From Exophiala sp. HKRS030 (taxonomy: Eukaryota > Ascomycota > Eurotiomycetes > Chaetothyriales > Herpotrichiellaceae): 64,000 nucleotides of DNA. Positions 41,920 through 55,264 of this stretch are shown here, piece by piece. Where the stretch lies: assembly GCA_023897205.1 (NCBI GenBank), contig JAHWDD010000006.1:496001-560000 (forward strand). Direction: 5' to 3'. Position numbers and translations under genes: made by a program. Below the pieces are notes generated by a model. That model had not been told where the DNA came from and made no database searches. It saw only the letters and a list, made by a program, of their open reading frames with translations. Position 1 is the stretch's first letter, and every line of letters begins with the position of its first letter.

Positions 41920-44532
41920 TCATTTTCCTCCCTGCTCGGGCACTATCGCTGGCTTGGGGTCTTGAGCTTGGCTCTCGGCAACGGGCTTTTCAACCACACC
42001 AGGCAAAGCTTCTTCACGAGGTCTATCGAACGATCGGCCTCTCTGTGCCAAATTTTCCTGAGCGAATGCATTCAAGCTGCTTCTCGAGCCGCCATGTTCG
42101 TTCCTTGGTGGACTCTTGGCTCTTTCCTTCTCGGCTTGTCTCTCTTCTCTTGTCTGAGAGATCTTGGCTCTCCACTTGCCGAATAAACCTTTCTTCTCCC
42201 CTTCTGCGTTGTGTCCTTCGTTCGACTCTTGACTCGAATACATCAACGACTGCTGTCCGCTTCCATACTGTGCATCACCATATTGGGAGGCCGACTGCGT
42301 CTGTTGAGAGTCTCCGGTAAAGCTCTTTCGTGGTCGACTTGCACTGCCGAGGGAACTATTGCTGCCTCGGGCACCTTGGTTTTGCCCAACAGGTGGTGGA
42401 GGAGCCAACGGTGAGTTTTCGCCCTTCTTGGCAGACGACGAGAATCTCCATTTGCTGCGACGCTTCTCCTTCTCCGGCTGAGTCGACGTGTCTTCTCCTG
42501 CATCGGGTTCTGAATGGTCCGTAAAGGAGGAGCGAGATCGAGTGGAACCAGGTGGTGATTTTGGAGGGGGTCTTAATCCGGAAACTTGGTTCTGTTCGTC
42601 GTTCGCGCCAAACGGCGTTTGTCCTGGTGTTTCGTTGACTGGGGTTGCAGCTGTGCTCGTCAAAGCAGGACCTTGCGGTGCTGCCAGTGGATCGGCTTGA
42701 CGTACACTATTGAGATCGGGAGAGACGAGGGGGGTATGGAACGTCCCCGCATCATCTCCTTGTAGGGAGTTCGACGAACTCTGTGCACTTTCGTTGACGG
42801 CTCCAGGGATTTTCTGTCTCTTTTGAAGCTTTCTAGGCTGTCTACCAGATGGATCTGAAGGGCCGAAGATGGGGGATTTGGAGAATATGTTCGGCATTTT
42901 GCGATCCTTGTTTGCAGTCGGCGGTGCGTTGGTGAGGACTTGCTGAGTCGCTAATGGTGATGGCAGAGGCTGAAGTTGGCTAGGAGTGGCCAGGGGAATC
43001 GAAGTTGTCTGAGTTTGCGAATCAGGTGGTCGAGTGGTAGGATCTTCGGTAGCTACTGGTGCAACTTTAACATTGGTCTCATCGGGTTGATTCGATACCA
43101 AACTTGAAGACTTCGACTCGCCGCCGGTCTCGTAGTTCGCTTGAGGTGTTCCTGGGCCTGCAATTGGTGAGCTGACTGCAGGAACACTCGAATCTGGAAC
43201 GTCGTTCATGCGTTGAAATCTGCCAGAAGCGATAGCTGGGGACCTTTTGGAGGGGACAGTATTGCTGCGAGAGATGCCCGAGCCTCCTCCAAAAGAGGTT
43301 ACTCCGGAAGGTGTGCCTGGACTCGAGACGCCTGGGCTGCTCCGTTCTCTTGAACCACGGGAGGACACTGATACATTTCGGCGCACGCCGAACTTTCTCA
43401 GACTGTCTGCGCCTGCACTGGCGTTGGATGTAGATCTACCAACCGGCTTGGGAGAGCGTACTGATGGTGGGCCACTTTCAACATCTTTTTGGGTCTTCTC
43501 ATCAACTGCCGTTCCTGACATTCCAATGAGGAAGTTATCTTGATTCTCGATCAAAAATATCAAAACATCTTGGCTGAGCCTATATTCTTGAGGAGCCATA
43601 TCGTGCGAAGGATGTGAGATGATGCCCGGTTGGAAGATGGCCGCTAGATTGGCGGCAGTCATGCGGTTGAGATCTGATTTGGAGGCAAATACTGCCAACA
43701 AGTCAAGGATGTAGAGGAGGAGTTGTCGATTCAGAGGTGGCAATTCGGTGATGAGCTTCTGGTAGGAAGAGACGGCTGCGCTGTGCTCGCTGACGCTAAG
43801 ATCTCTGGGATGCATTTCGCCATCTGGCCCTTGGATCTGCGTCTTTCGGAGGGGCTCTCGGAATCGCTCGTAGAAGTCTAGAGGAACAATGGGTTCAGGC
43901 AACTGATTGAGATAGCGGCGGAGTATATTGGCCGCGTCATGAACAGTGTAACCGGTCCAGTCCAGTCCTTTTCCGTATCTGTCAGGAGAATTGAACACGG
44001 TCTGGAGATCTTTGATTCGCTTCGCTGAACCGCTCAGTCTGAAGATACCCTCGACATCCGTAGCTAGAGGACCGTCAGTACGGGTGCTAAACGAATGGTT
44101 TGGGCGCCTGCGTAGCATACCTTTCTCTTTCAGAAACACACCACATTTTGCTACCACAATGGGTACGTAGCCGTAGATGAAGCTTTCGCCATTCTCATTC
44201 TGTAACGAGATTGCAACATTCGCATATCTAATGCTGTCGGCCAACGGAACGCCAAAGATGCCAGGACCGCTTTCAACTAACACAAAGAGTTAGCAAATAT
44301 GGCTCACAAGGATAGCACAAGTTGTCTTGCAGTCAGATAGCTGGCTTTGTTTTCCCTCACCTTTCTCGTCTGTTTTTTCCGTCGTTTTTCGGAACTTTTT
44401 CCACCATGATGCCAACTCTCGTCTGGAAGGAGGAGATGCGGTAGCTAGGGGAGGAGGTGCAGGCGCACCACGTTGTGCTGACCTGTCGATGGACTGTGGA
44501 GGACTTATTGAGCCTGCGCCATTTGTCGCCAT
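41920..44532 (-). CDS. SAC7: Rho GTPase-activating protein, Sac7 type
   Basis: Three exons, complement(44361-44532), complement(44121-44276) and complement(41920-44063), give 823 residues. The splices join ELASWWKKFRKTTEKTDEKV to ESGPGIFGVPLADSIRYANVAISL, and CGVFLKEK to ATDVEGIFRLSGS. The RhoGAP domain covers about residues 70-290, with the catalytic arginine finger at Arg118 (GIFRLSG) and the conserved DWTGYTVHDAANILRRYLNQLPEPIVPLDFYERF and RMTAANLAAIFQPGIIS. The remaining 500 residues are Ser/Pro-rich and disordered, with a late basic coiled stretch (GKWRAKISQTREERQAEKERAKS). Sac7/Bag7-type GAPs down-regulate Rho1 in cell-wall integrity and actin control. Without the second intron the frame reads through but loses the family match. 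Confidence 0.92.
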
Positions 44533-46338
44533 GTCGGCTTCAGAGGCAATGCGCCCTTAAGCGGGTGTCGGACGAGGAGGTCCCCTGCGACGTTGTGGTT
44601 GTTGTGCGTGATGCCTTCTCTTGTAACAAGCCCTTGTTGGAACGAACGGATAAAGCGCAAGTGACGGCGATGATGTCGTGGTCGCGCGCGGAGAAAAGAC
44701 CACCGGGAACGAATCAGGAAGCACACACACACGCTCGAACGCACAAGATGCGATGAGATGGGGAGAATTGCAGGATCGAAAAGAAGGAGTTGGCGAAAAA
44801 GCGACGACCGTGGAAAAGTTGATGTGCAAAGGAGGATCGATCAGCTGGAGGGCAGAGAGAGGGAAGAGGCTGGCCGGGTAGCGCGCAGCAGGGCGTCCGA
44901 TGTCGATCAGTACCAAGGCTTCCCAGGTAGGTTGGTAGGGCAGTAGGCGCAGGATTCTGACTTCTGACCTTCTCCTAGGTGGTCCTTTGGGCGAAGAAAC
45001 TTGCTGGAAAGGACATCAACGAAGCCCTGACCTGGATTCGACAGAGTTCCAAGGAAGGAGTTGTTGTTTGGACGGAGGTCAGGGGGGGGGAGGGGGATTG
45101 GTTTTGCAGTGTGTAAGGGAGGGTTGGAGTGTATGGATGTGAGGCCATTAAGCCTTTCCGTCTCATGCATCAAGTCAGCAAGGGCAAACCTGGACTCAGC
45201 CTGCCCCTTACGACTCTCGCAACGCCCAACCAAGCACTCCCTCTCCCTCGCCAAAAGCATATCTAGACCTTGGTTTCTACCTAAATCAACCACTCGTTCG
45301 TTGTCTGGTGGACGAAGTGTGCTCAACAAGCCAGAGATAGACGCCTTGTCCGGCAGCTCCTCGCTCTAACTATAACCCGCAGCTACCAAACAGATACTGC
45401 ATACCATGTCTCATACGTGTCACCAGCAGTAATTCTGCTGCCTTTAGAATTCTGGTCCCTTGATCAGACCAAGGGACTATGTTCCTATATTTAAACCGTC
45501 ACCAAAAGGCTACCAACGTGCGAATGGGCTGTTTATGCAGATGCTTGGGTCCCACTTGAAAAATGGCTGATGACATTTGCTGAGCCTGGGGAGCCTTTCC
45601 AAGATTACCATGTCTGACCTCTACTGTATCCGGTACTGGGTACAGATGATGTGATGCATGTATGGAGCATTGTATGGATATGCCATTCAATGCAGTATGC
45701 GATGATTATTGCGTATGCCTATACTCCGTACTTTCTTGGTTCATACGAATATTGGTACACGAAACAGCCTGTTGACACGACAACTCATCAACCGCAAAGG
45801 AAGAACCAGAAATAAATTTGGTCAGGATTTGGGGTCTAACCATAAGATGAGCTTTCCTCATGAGTGTAATTGTCATTTCGTATTCACTTCCGTAACTACA
45901 TGTATTGTATCCGATCTCAAGTAAAATCGTTCCTGTGCGGCCCCCGTCTCAGCCGCATTCAAATGAGTGCTCGATGTATGACAAGCCTCCTCGTCCACCC
46001 TCTCGTGCCCTTCGGGCTTATGTAGCGTTGAAGTCATACATCACGAGGTCTCCCAATTTCACTTACGCCATGCCAATGCCGCCTTTGTGATTCGATATAA
46101 TGGTGGCGCGGCTTGTATTTCCGCACCGGCAACTCCATCCCAAAATGCTTTCGTAAAGTCGTAGGTGGTGAAATTCGTTTGCCTGACTTTGATACCCGGC
46201 CTGCAGGCTTTGAGAACACCACGGTCTAAGAAATGAAATATGAACTGTCCACAGGTCGAGTCATGGGCTGAAACTGTGTTCTTTGAAAGAAAAAAGGTCG
46301 TCGAAGAAAAAGGGGGCTGGACAATAAAAAGAGATGCT
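44533..46338. other. 1.8-kb intergenic region, G-rich tract and TACGGAGTA word
   Basis: No supported gene between SAC7 and the HAD phosphatase. A run of nine G, one A and five G lies near 45082-45096. A TACTCCGTA (reverse of TACGGAGTA) is at 45722-45730. Open frames at 44557-45369 overlap on both strands and look like leader sequence. Confidence 0.4.
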
Positions 46339-47831
46339 TTACACGTCAATGTCATCCTCGGCGATGGCATCAGCCAGTTCTGGTGCTCCGCCGCCGATAG
46401 TCATGTTCTTCAAGGCCTTGTCGAATTCGCGCTGCATGCCATGTTTGACAGCTTCCAGGACATTGTCGACAGTCATCTTTGGGATGAAGGCGGGCTTGGT
46501 GCCTTCCCTGAAAACGCCAGTTTTCACCAAGATCGAATACCACTCGACGTTGGGATCGCCATGCTCGTTGAACTCGTTGGTACCTCGGATGTCCGACTCG
46601 GGAGTGTCACCAACAAAGTAGACCGTCTCCGGAGGCTTGTTGATGCCGTGGGTGTCTTTCCGCCATTGTTGCAGCAGTCTGGTTGCAAAGTCGAACGTGC
46701 CCAGCTGTGGCTTGCCAAAGGCAATGGTCTTCAGCTCTTTGCCAGTGATGGCCCTGAACATGGCTTCGAGGGATGCGCGGAGAGCACCCATGCCGATACG
46801 TGAGTACGTGTGCGAAGTCGCCCAGACCACGTCGTTGTGGGAAAAGTAGACTGGAGGCCCTTCGTCGAACGTTTCTGAACGGGTACCAAGCCGGCCATTC
46901 TTACTCATGCAGAGGTCCAGGATGATCTGAGAGTCCCCAGCCCAGTCTCTGCTGTCGGCGAAGACGAATACCGCCTCGATCTCGACTTCACCATAATTCC
47001 TTTTGATGGAATTCTTCATCTCCTCGGCAGTCAATTGTCGGAAAGGTGTGGTATCTTTGTTATCTTTGATGATGTCACCGGGGGTAATGACGTCCTTGAA
47101 GCCATATCCTTCTGCGACAGTGCGGCATTTCTCGCCTTCACCACCCACTACGAGGACAGTGTGGTATTTCTCCGCCATCTCTCTCATAGGCGTGTGGCCA
47201 CAAATGAACTGCCCGGGAGACACTTCCAGCTTGAGCTGGTTCGAGAGTTGGATGCATCGCTCCTCCTCGGTTTTTCCACCACCATTCGTCACAAAGATAT
47301 ACGGCCTAATCGGAAGTGTTAGTTATCTCATGGGTTTGGACAGAGTTTGGACTGGGTGATCCCGACGTACACTTTGATGCCGTATTCATTTTCTCCGTTC
47401 AGAACCTTCATGGCTTCAATGGCTTCTGGAATGACGTGGCCGCCTTTGATGAGCACGCCATCGATATCAAATGCATAGGCATATTTGTCTGTGGTCTTCA
47501 ATCCCGACGAATCCGGAGTGACAGGCTGAGAGTCTTCAGGGGTGGGCAGGTCAGATCCCTCGGCCAGATGGTGTTTGGCCAGTTCCATGGCCTTTGCCGT
47601 TTCGTGGGCATTGCTGTAGCCGCCCTCGAGGCTGTCTGGTGGTCCGACAACAGCAGGACCTCCGAACAGATCGGATCGAGTGGCACTCTGGTTTGATAGT
47701 CTCCGTGTATCTCTTCTCTTGGAGGTGATTGGGGACAGGAGGTTTCTGTCCATGTCAGAAGGAACGCCGTTGGCAGACATGTCGGTTGTGATATTTCGTT
47801 TGGACTCAGGATATAAACGGTTTATCTGCAA
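46339..47831 (-). CDS. HAD superfamily phosphatase, CECR5/HDHD5 type
   Basis: Two exons, complement(47371-47831) and complement(46339-47305), give 475 residues; a start at 47780 (MSANGVPSDM) would shorten it by 17. A disordered N-terminus of about 110 residues leads to HAD motif I, AFDIDGVLIKGG (Asp122 and Asp124). Motif II follows at the splice (VPYIFVTNGGGKTEEER), then the cap region (QFICGHTPMREMAEKY, VLVVGGEGEKCRTVAEGYGF). The late lysine and acidic motifs are IAFGKPQLGTFDFA and VYFVGDTPESDIRGTN. This IIA-capped subfamily is conserved from yeast to man. Human HDHD5 is reported as mitochondrial; its physiological substrate is unsettled. Confidence 0.9.
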
Positions 47832-49488
47832 AGAACAAGGACGGTGCTCTATTCGAATGAACCATGAGGTGCCTTTTTCTCCTTGAAGAAATAGCGCCTA
47901 CGCGGGTTACCCAGGCTTATTATACGTATACTCAACCCCAAGGCCGTGCCCCCCTGGTGGGTAGCAACAAGAGGCAACAATGGACACACGTGCGAGAAAA
48001 GTGGAAAGATATCAGACAAGTGTAACCAAAACAGTGGGTATCACGAAAACGAGAGTCCGAGTCGGTTGTTTGAAGATTCGGAACCTACTGCCATCAGGAG
48101 GCCTATTGATAGCACTGCACAATGACGTCGCCGTTACGGAGACGCTACACGGTAAAGACCCCAGCAGCAACGAATGAGGCCGGCCGGAGGGGGACGAAGC
48201 CCGTCAAAAGGACTCCAGCGGTTGGAAAAGTTATCAATGAGATTGCGAGCAATAAAGACGCCGCGTTGGGACGGTTGGTGGAGATGGGTCGAAGTACTTG
48301 TCAGTGATACGGAGTACAACGAGGACGTTGTCGACATGTGGTTTGCGAGCTTGTGTAAACTTCTGCAGTGGCGGCTCCAGCGGAAAAAGAGACGATCTCT
48401 GGCGAACCCAAAGAAAAGGCTGAGAAAGGGAATGAATTTTCACCGTCAGACGCAGACGTCCACACGAAAAGTGACTTGGGGATGACACTCAACAAGTGGT
48501 GGCACTGAGGCATTGACACTGTCGCCCGCAACGCTCGATCCGTACCACAGGCCGTGCTTATTTTTTTTGCCTGACCGAGGCTGCAAATTCACCCAACGCC
48601 AAGGGCCCCGTTTGGACCTCCAAGGTGAAAATTTCATTTGCCGCACGGGACGCCACTGATCTCATTGCACCCCATCAATTTCTGCAACTCGGCATGCACG
48701 GGATACCTAGTCAGAACCTCTTCTTGACCGGCCGCTGTGCTGCGACGAGTACGGAATCGAGTACGACGACTACGACGACTACTTGTACAGTACGTGCTGA
48801 GGCTCTGGTCTGATCCGTCCTCCTGAGCGTCGATCCCCAGTCAACATCTCCAAATGGCTCGTTCCTGTGCGCGTAATACAGTCGACTAAGGTACCTCCCT
48901 CCGTAAGCGCGAAGTTGGAGGTGTTACCGGGTACAATTCACATGTGACTTCTCCGTTCTTGCGGTCAAAAAGCTTCAATGGAATTGGGCAGCCTCGCAGA
49001 AAGTAACTCGTAAGGGCCATCGGCCATACCCGTCCAGGGGCTTCGCTTGGCTGCCTGGTCAAGCACAATGACGCCGTTTAGGCTTACAGAGAACCTGATA
49101 ACACTTTGTTCGGGCGAATGAGGAGCGATGCCTACTACATGTTGTTATCGACACGTATCAGTGAGTGCAAATGATCGCAGATTCAGAATCTACCTGAGTC
49201 ACCTATCCAACTCCATCGCTGAAAATGACAACATGCATGCTGAACTTGTAAATGATGCAGAAATATGACAATCGCCAAATACGAATGCATTATGTCGCGC
49301 AGGGCCCTGTAGCTTACCATAATCGCCGGACGGCCAAGATGGCCCTTCTACCGTGAGGTAATCGAGATGCCGTCCATATTCGATTAACACCTCGACCAGT
49401 CAGTCAATGATATTTTGACAAGTCATGATTCAGGATGTCCCACAGATCCGTGACAGACACAACGCTTGTGGACAGGTGTCTGATGGTT
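47832..49488. other. 1.66-kb intergenic region
   Basis: No supported gene. A TACGGAGTA word is at 48308-48316, and a short GACGACTAC direct repeat near 48763-48785. Frames at 47980-48813 have no recognisable features. Confidence 0.4.
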
Positions 49489-51050
49489 TCAAATTTGGAA
49501 CTCCTTCTCCAACCAATGTTTGACAACCACTTTACCTTCTTCGAATGCAGGTTTGGGTGTCCGCACAATGATGGCTGCGTGGCTATGACTGCTCTTGTGG
49601 ATGTGGACGGGGTACTTTCGGAATCCTACATCGTCGAGAGCGTTGATTGCAGCAAATTGAGCTGGAGTCAAGGCCAAGGTGGGGAAATCTGGGGCTCTCT
49701 CGGTCGGTGAGGACTTCTTCTGGAGCAGAGCCTTATCCGCTTTTTCAGACAGCAGCGATTCGGCAGATGTGTTTGTCAATGTGGACATGGACGGTGAAGC
49801 AGGCTTTGTAGCGATCTCCTCTGATCCTTGGGGAAGGTAGTCCTGCTGTTGGGCAGCGTTGACATTTTCGAATGCATCTTCAAGACCCACACGCATTTCC
49901 CGCACCATCCAGGGAATATTGTACATGCCAAATCCTACTCCTTGCTCATCGGTCTCGTGCAATCGGATGCGGCGGCGGCTGCGAAAGGTTTGGACACAAG
50001 AATTCGCAAGGAAGGCCACGGTGGCTATTGGGATCAGCACAACCAATGCCAAAATAATCGGTGTCCGACGGAGGACGGTTTGACTGCTGATCCGGATGCG
50101 TTGATAAAATGAAGGTAACTGGTCCTCGGGTGCAACTTCAATAGGCCGATCGGGGTTCAGTATGACAGGCTCAAAGTCTTTCAGGTAGTGAAGATTAAGC
50201 TTCTGGAGGTCAGTAAAAGGATCGCTTTTCGATATGCCGGTCGTATAGTATACGGCGGACCTGATTCATTATTAGAGAATGTTGTGTTTCGATTGTGTCC
50301 CACATACCTGTCGTTGACGATATTGGTGTACAAAGACCGTCGCTGGAACTGGCGGAGGGCTGCAATGAATATACTGTCCGGGTCGGCTAGAACACTCAAA
50401 AGCGGTCTCTCTGTACCTCGAAACTTATCGATCATGAACAGCTGTCGACCACTTTTTGATAACGTCCTCGCCCCCAGCACATTCCAAAGGTGATTCTGAT
50501 ATCCTCTCAGAGGAGTTCGGACACCCAGATGAGGAGTGACGAAAGTAGTGAAATTGACGGGGGTTATCTTCTCGAAATAGCCCTTGTGATACAGCAGTCC
50601 AACGGCATAGCGTGCGACCAGACCGCCCAGTGAGTAACCGACGATGGAGAAACGGGTGATTTTGTAGCCATCTCTCTCTAACTCTTCCAACATGTCCTCA
50701 ATCTCTTTGGCAACTCGTTCGGCGCCGACCTCGACGCCATCGTAGGTGAGCGAGCCTGGATTAGATCGGCAGGCCAGAATTATGAGCTTGTCATCATTGT
50801 GCTTCTCGCGCAAAGCCTGTGCGAGATAGTTGAGGTGAGTCTACGCAAATGGTTAGCTGGGTCGCGCGGGTTATAACTGCATGTCGGGCGCATACCGCGT
50901 ATCCCCAAAGCCTGCGTTAGAATAATTAGTGATGACGTCGTACGAGGCGAGGGTTAGAGCAATGGTTAAAACGCACCCATGTACCAAAACACAGAGATGC
51001 TGAGCCTTCCTTAGTGTAGATTGCCCCGACTTCAAAGTGCCCACCGCCAT
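49489..51050 (-). CDS. DUF676-type serine lipase/esterase (Rog1/Lpl1-like)
   Basis: Four exons, complement(50977-51050), complement(50896-50911), complement(50308-50840) and complement(49489-50260), give 464 residues. An ATG at 51113 would add 21. Exon 2 is only 16 bases; it supplies GLWGYA and completes LCVLVHGLWGYATHLNYLAQALREKH, the oxyanion-hole region. The nucleophile is Ser100 in IVGYSLGG. VTPHLGVRTPL is another hallmark. A membrane helix lies at about 273-294 (TPIILALVVLIPIATVAFLANS), and a polar tail follows. Yeast relatives hydrolyse phospholipids or monoacylglycerols at lipid droplets or membranes. The N-terminal exons are inferred from family fit and splice signals, and are the least certain part. 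Confidence 0.85.
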
Positions 51051-52094
51051 ATCCGACGTGTAGAAAAGAGTGTGTCTGTCGATACTGCGCAGGTCAAAGG
51101 GAAGGGAGGGCATTTCCCAACAGTGGATGAAACCCTTGTTGATATTGTAAATTGTTTGGCGCATGCAGGGGCCGATGACGGCCTCGGTGACGACTGGTGG
51201 CTGAGCGTGTTGGCCTTCGGGACGGATGAAAGCTAACGCCGATAGGACCTTACAGAGCTTTGTAGGTGCCTGGGCCACGCCTGCCGGAGCCTGAAATCCT
51301 GTGCTGTGCTTCGTGCAATATCCGACTTTTAGGCCCCAACCCACCAACTAAGTCCTCCTGTACGGAGTACCCAAAACGCCTCGAGGAGGGTTCAGAAACA
51401 GCAGCCTTGCGTCTCTGCAATCTACTCCCCTCTCACTACTTAGCCTTTCTCGGTGAACTGAGAGAACTGCCAATACCCAGGCCTATGTGCTTGACTTCGT
51501 CGACGTTGTTGCCCACAGGTCAAGGATCTGTCATCTAATCCGGCGAAGTTGCGAAGAACGGGAAGCCTCAGCACGACTTGAATGGTTTTTTCGGGTTGTT
51601 GGGATTGGTGAATGATGCAGTGGCAGTAGAGTAGCCCAGCAAAGGCTGAGGTCATTACAACTTCACATTTATCACACCGAGGCTGGGTGCTGCGGGTTCA
51701 TATACCAACTCACTCGATTGCAGCTGTACTTGTTTAACTCCTGGAACGCCGTCCGGATCTTTTCTCCTACCTCGACAATCATCGACGACAGCCAACCACT
51801 CTTGCGCTGAGCTTGCTAGCTTCCGTTCCAAGAGGCGCTATCTCGTCCATTCGTGTTGTCACGATAAGGCGTTGAAAGGTGTCGAATCTGCTGGCTTAGT
51901 GCGGGCGTGACTTGGAGCCGACGTGCGTTGATCGTCTGAGAGGCCTAGATCGACTCTGCGGCAGTCTGACTGTGGCACTCGCCTGGATATGTTCGTGGGT
52001 GAATGAAGCTTTGCCCCTGACATCCATATCGAGGCCCTGCGACTGGAATATCATAGCTGAGGCTCCGACGAAGGTTAAGATCTCGCCAGATGCC
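51051..52094. promoter_or_regulatory. Divergent region, lipase / REX3
   Basis: About 1.04 kb between outward-facing starts. A TACGGAGTA word is at 51361-51369. The open frame upstream of 52095 continues REX3 in phase but does not resemble the family and is taken as leader. Confidence 0.4.
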
Positions 52095-54041
52095 ATGTTT
52101 TCTGCTCTAGGACTTTTCAAAAGTGTTGAATGTCCGCGGCGGTATGATTGCAGCCTCCCCAGCTGTATTTTCTTGCATGCCGTCCCAAGAGCGGCGTCGG
52201 AAGCCCGTGATGCTATCATATCGACACAAGAATATGATCCTTTCAGTGCAGGTGAAGTACATTCTCCCCCTGCCAAAAGACGTCGACTGGACTCTCCCGG
52301 ACCGCGTCAAGATGTCGAGCAGCCGGTGAAGGCGGCAGCCACCAGAAATGTGATTGATCGACCCAGAAGTCTCAGTGATGGGAAACACTCAACAGTACCA
52401 GATGAAGCCTCATATGCCAAAGATAGCATCAAACCTCGGATCAACTCCCTTCAAGCACGTCCCACCTCTGCTATCAAGCAGACGCCCGCTTCAGTTACGA
52501 GGACTGTCTCGCCTCCACCAATGAAGGATGTCAAAACCACCGTCCAGAAAGTGGCAAAACAACGTCCCAGCAAGACTGAATCGTTGATGCCTCGCCAGGT
52601 CCCTGCTGCGCCGGCCTTGTTGAAAACGAGGTTGGCGTTGCTGCAAAAGCTACATGAGCAGATGAAGCTACAGAATTCCAAGCTTGCGGCTCTGAAAGAT
52701 GGTCGAGAGTCGCTTGGCCTGAGTGACCAAGAACTGATCACCTTTGCCCTCGACGAGGAAGAAGCAGCTACCAAATTAGGAGAGAACATTTACAAGAATG
52801 CTTTGGCTCAAAAGGTGCTCCGTATCAAAAAATTGACGACCGACGAATGGGTCAAGATAGTTGGTCAGTGGACTGGAGCAGACTCACAAAAACCATCTCA
52901 AGTCAAAGAACAAAATGGCCCAGCAATTGCTATTTCAACTGGCCTGGCGACTATCGATGAACAAATTGCCATTCTGAAGCATTTACATACACCCCTCGAA
53001 GGGCTGGAACAATTCGGATATGTGACAAGCAAACCAACCGAGACAGACATTGCCAAGACAAAGGCAGGGACGGCGGCGACTGGTGGATTTGAAACCTGCG
53101 ATAGGTGCAGCACCCGATTCCAAGTTTTCCTTGGGCGAGATCAACATGGCCGGCTCACGAGCAATGGAAAATGTCGCTATCACTGGGCCAAACCGTTCCG
53201 TACAGGAGGTTCGAAGGCTACCCGAGTAGTTGGACAGTCGGAGGCGGCCTATCCTTGCTGCAATAAGTCTCAAGGCAGTGAAGGCTGCTCAGAAGCCCCT
53301 ACTCACGTCTTCAATGTGAAGGACCCGAAAAGACTTGCCAGCATTTTGCAATTCGAACATACCCCCACCAAATCTGATGTTCAAAGGAGACGTCCGGTAT
53401 CCTTTGATTGCGAAATGGGCTATACCACTCTCGGGATGGAGGTCATTCGTCTAACAGCTGTTGCTTGGCCCACAAATGAACTTCTCCTCGACATCCTCGT
53501 GCGCCCATATGGTGAAATACTGGACCTCAACACTAGATTCTCGGGGGTTACGCCTCACGACTTCGCCGCTACACCATCGTATCACCCAGCGTCAGTGGAC
53601 GGTGTTATAGCCTCATCTGAGGGGAAAACACATGTCCTACGAAAAGTGGATTCACCGGCAGCAGCGAGAGAACTGTTGTTCGAACATCTGAGCCAGGAGA
53701 CGCCTTTGATAGGGCACTCCATTGAGAATGATCTGAATGTCTGCCGAGTCATTCACCCCTTGGTTATAGATACAGTTCTATTGTACCCTCATCCTCGTGG
53801 CTTGCCCTTCAGATATGGACTTAGGATATTGAGCCAAAAGTATCTCTCGAGGTCAATTCAGACAGCGGGTGAAGCGGGGCACGATTCCAAAGAGGATGCT
53901 GTTGCGACAGGAGACCTCGTCACGAACAAAGTGGCCGAGAAATGGGGTAACATGCGACGACAAGGCTGGAGTTTTGTCGACGGTATGCTCACAGCACCTG
54001 ATGAGACTGATGTGGATGGTCAGATCAAAAACGGGATATAA
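52095..54041 (+). CDS. REX3: RNA exonuclease 3 (DEDDh family)
   Basis: An intronless gene of 648 residues from the ATG at 52095 (MFSALGLFKSVECPRRYDCSLPSCIFLHA), which matches the family N-terminus. An in-frame ATG at 51912 would add 61 unlikely residues. A long linker with coiled parts is followed by a Cys/His-rich segment (CDRCSTRF, GKCRYHW, YPCCNKSQGSEGCSEAPTH) that probably binds zinc. The DEDDh nuclease core then begins SFDCEMGYTTLGMEV (Asp438, Glu440), with GHSIENDLNVCRVIHP, the IDTVLLYPH block and HDSKEDAVATGDLV (His and Asp). Rex3 trims 3' ends of RNAs such as MRP RNA and U5 snRNA in yeast. All catalytic acids appear intact. Confidence 0.93.
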   Translation: MFSALGLFKSVECPRRYDCSLPSCIFLHAVPRAASEARDAIISTQEYDPFSAGEVHSPPAKRRRLDSPGPRQDVEQPVKAAATRNVIDRPRSLSDGKHSTVPDEASYAKDSIKPRINSLQARPTSAIKQTPASVTRTVSPPPMKDVKTTVQKVAKQRPSKTESLMPRQVPAAPALLKTRLALLQKLHEQMKLQNSKLAALKDGRESLGLSDQELITFALDEEEAATKLGENIYKNALAQKVLRIKKLTTDEWVKIVGQWTGADSQKPSQVKEQNGPAIAISTGLATIDEQIAILKHLHTPLEGLEQFGYVTSKPTETDIAKTKAGTAATGGFETCDRCSTRFQVFLGRDQHGRLTSNGKCRYHWAKPFRTGGSKATRVVGQSEAAYPCCNKSQGSEGCSEAPTHVFNVKDPKRLASILQFEHTPTKSDVQRRRPVSFDCEMGYTTLGMEVIRLTAVAWPTNELLLDILVRPYGEILDLNTRFSGVTPHDFAATPSYHPASVDGVIASSEGKTHVLRKVDSPAAARELLFEHLSQETPLIGHSIENDLNVCRVIHPLVIDTVLLYPHPRGLPFRYGLRILSQKYLSRSIQTAGEAGHDSKEDAVATGDLVTNKVAEKWGNMRRQGWSFVDGMLTAPDETDVDGQIKNGI

Positions 54042-54583
54042 TTGGAAAGAGAGCTCTATCATGAGGAGACTCTGACAAGCAGGCCGATCATGGAATTGTG
54101 GAAGAACTCCTGTATTTGTGCCTCCGTTAACTTGGTAATAAACAAAATACATCATCACACCGAAGGCGATAAGAATGCGTGGGAGATAAGCACGAGCTAA
54201 TGCCATTTTGGTCAATTCTCCTCTTTCCCCGTAAGCCCCTTTCCTGTGAGCCGCGTCTGGCCTGGATGAAGCGCGCCGGAGAATTGCAGGGAAGAATAAT
54301 TTCCAGCAGCTCCTGGTTGCTCGACGTGCAATTGTCAATTAATCTACGATTTTCCACTTCTCGATACCTTTAAAGCCGTCGCCAGACTTGGTGCCGTCCG
54401 CAGCCTGGACGTTATCCTTCGACGCCTTACCTGTATTTACACCTCCATCCGCGCGTCTCGACCTTGATACGAGAGGCCGTCAGCCTCCATTGTGACCGAT
54501 TCGCAAAGCGCGCGCCCTCAGCCTCTGGAACGCGACCGACCATTCTATCGCATCTTTTGTCTGTAATCTGCGCATTTCGAACA
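54042..54583. promoter_or_regulatory. Upstream region of the ARF6-type gene
   Basis: 542 bases between REX3 and the ARF gene, both on the plus strand. No gene is credible; a minus-strand frame at 53853-54338 with one hydrophobic stretch overlaps REX3 and is treated as chance. Confidence 0.4.

Positions 54584-55264
<681 letters not shown>

Noticed and set aside
45082..45096. G9-A-G5 tract as a G-quadruplex gene-control element
   Set aside because: Only two G runs are present in the local window and no gene start is close; a homopolymer slip is enough explanation.
53853..54338. Minus-strand frame with a hydrophobic stretch (MALARAYLPRILIAFGVMMYFVYY)
   Set aside because: It overlaps the REX3 3' end in antisense. 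It has no recognised family and no splice or promoter support; a chance frame is likelier.
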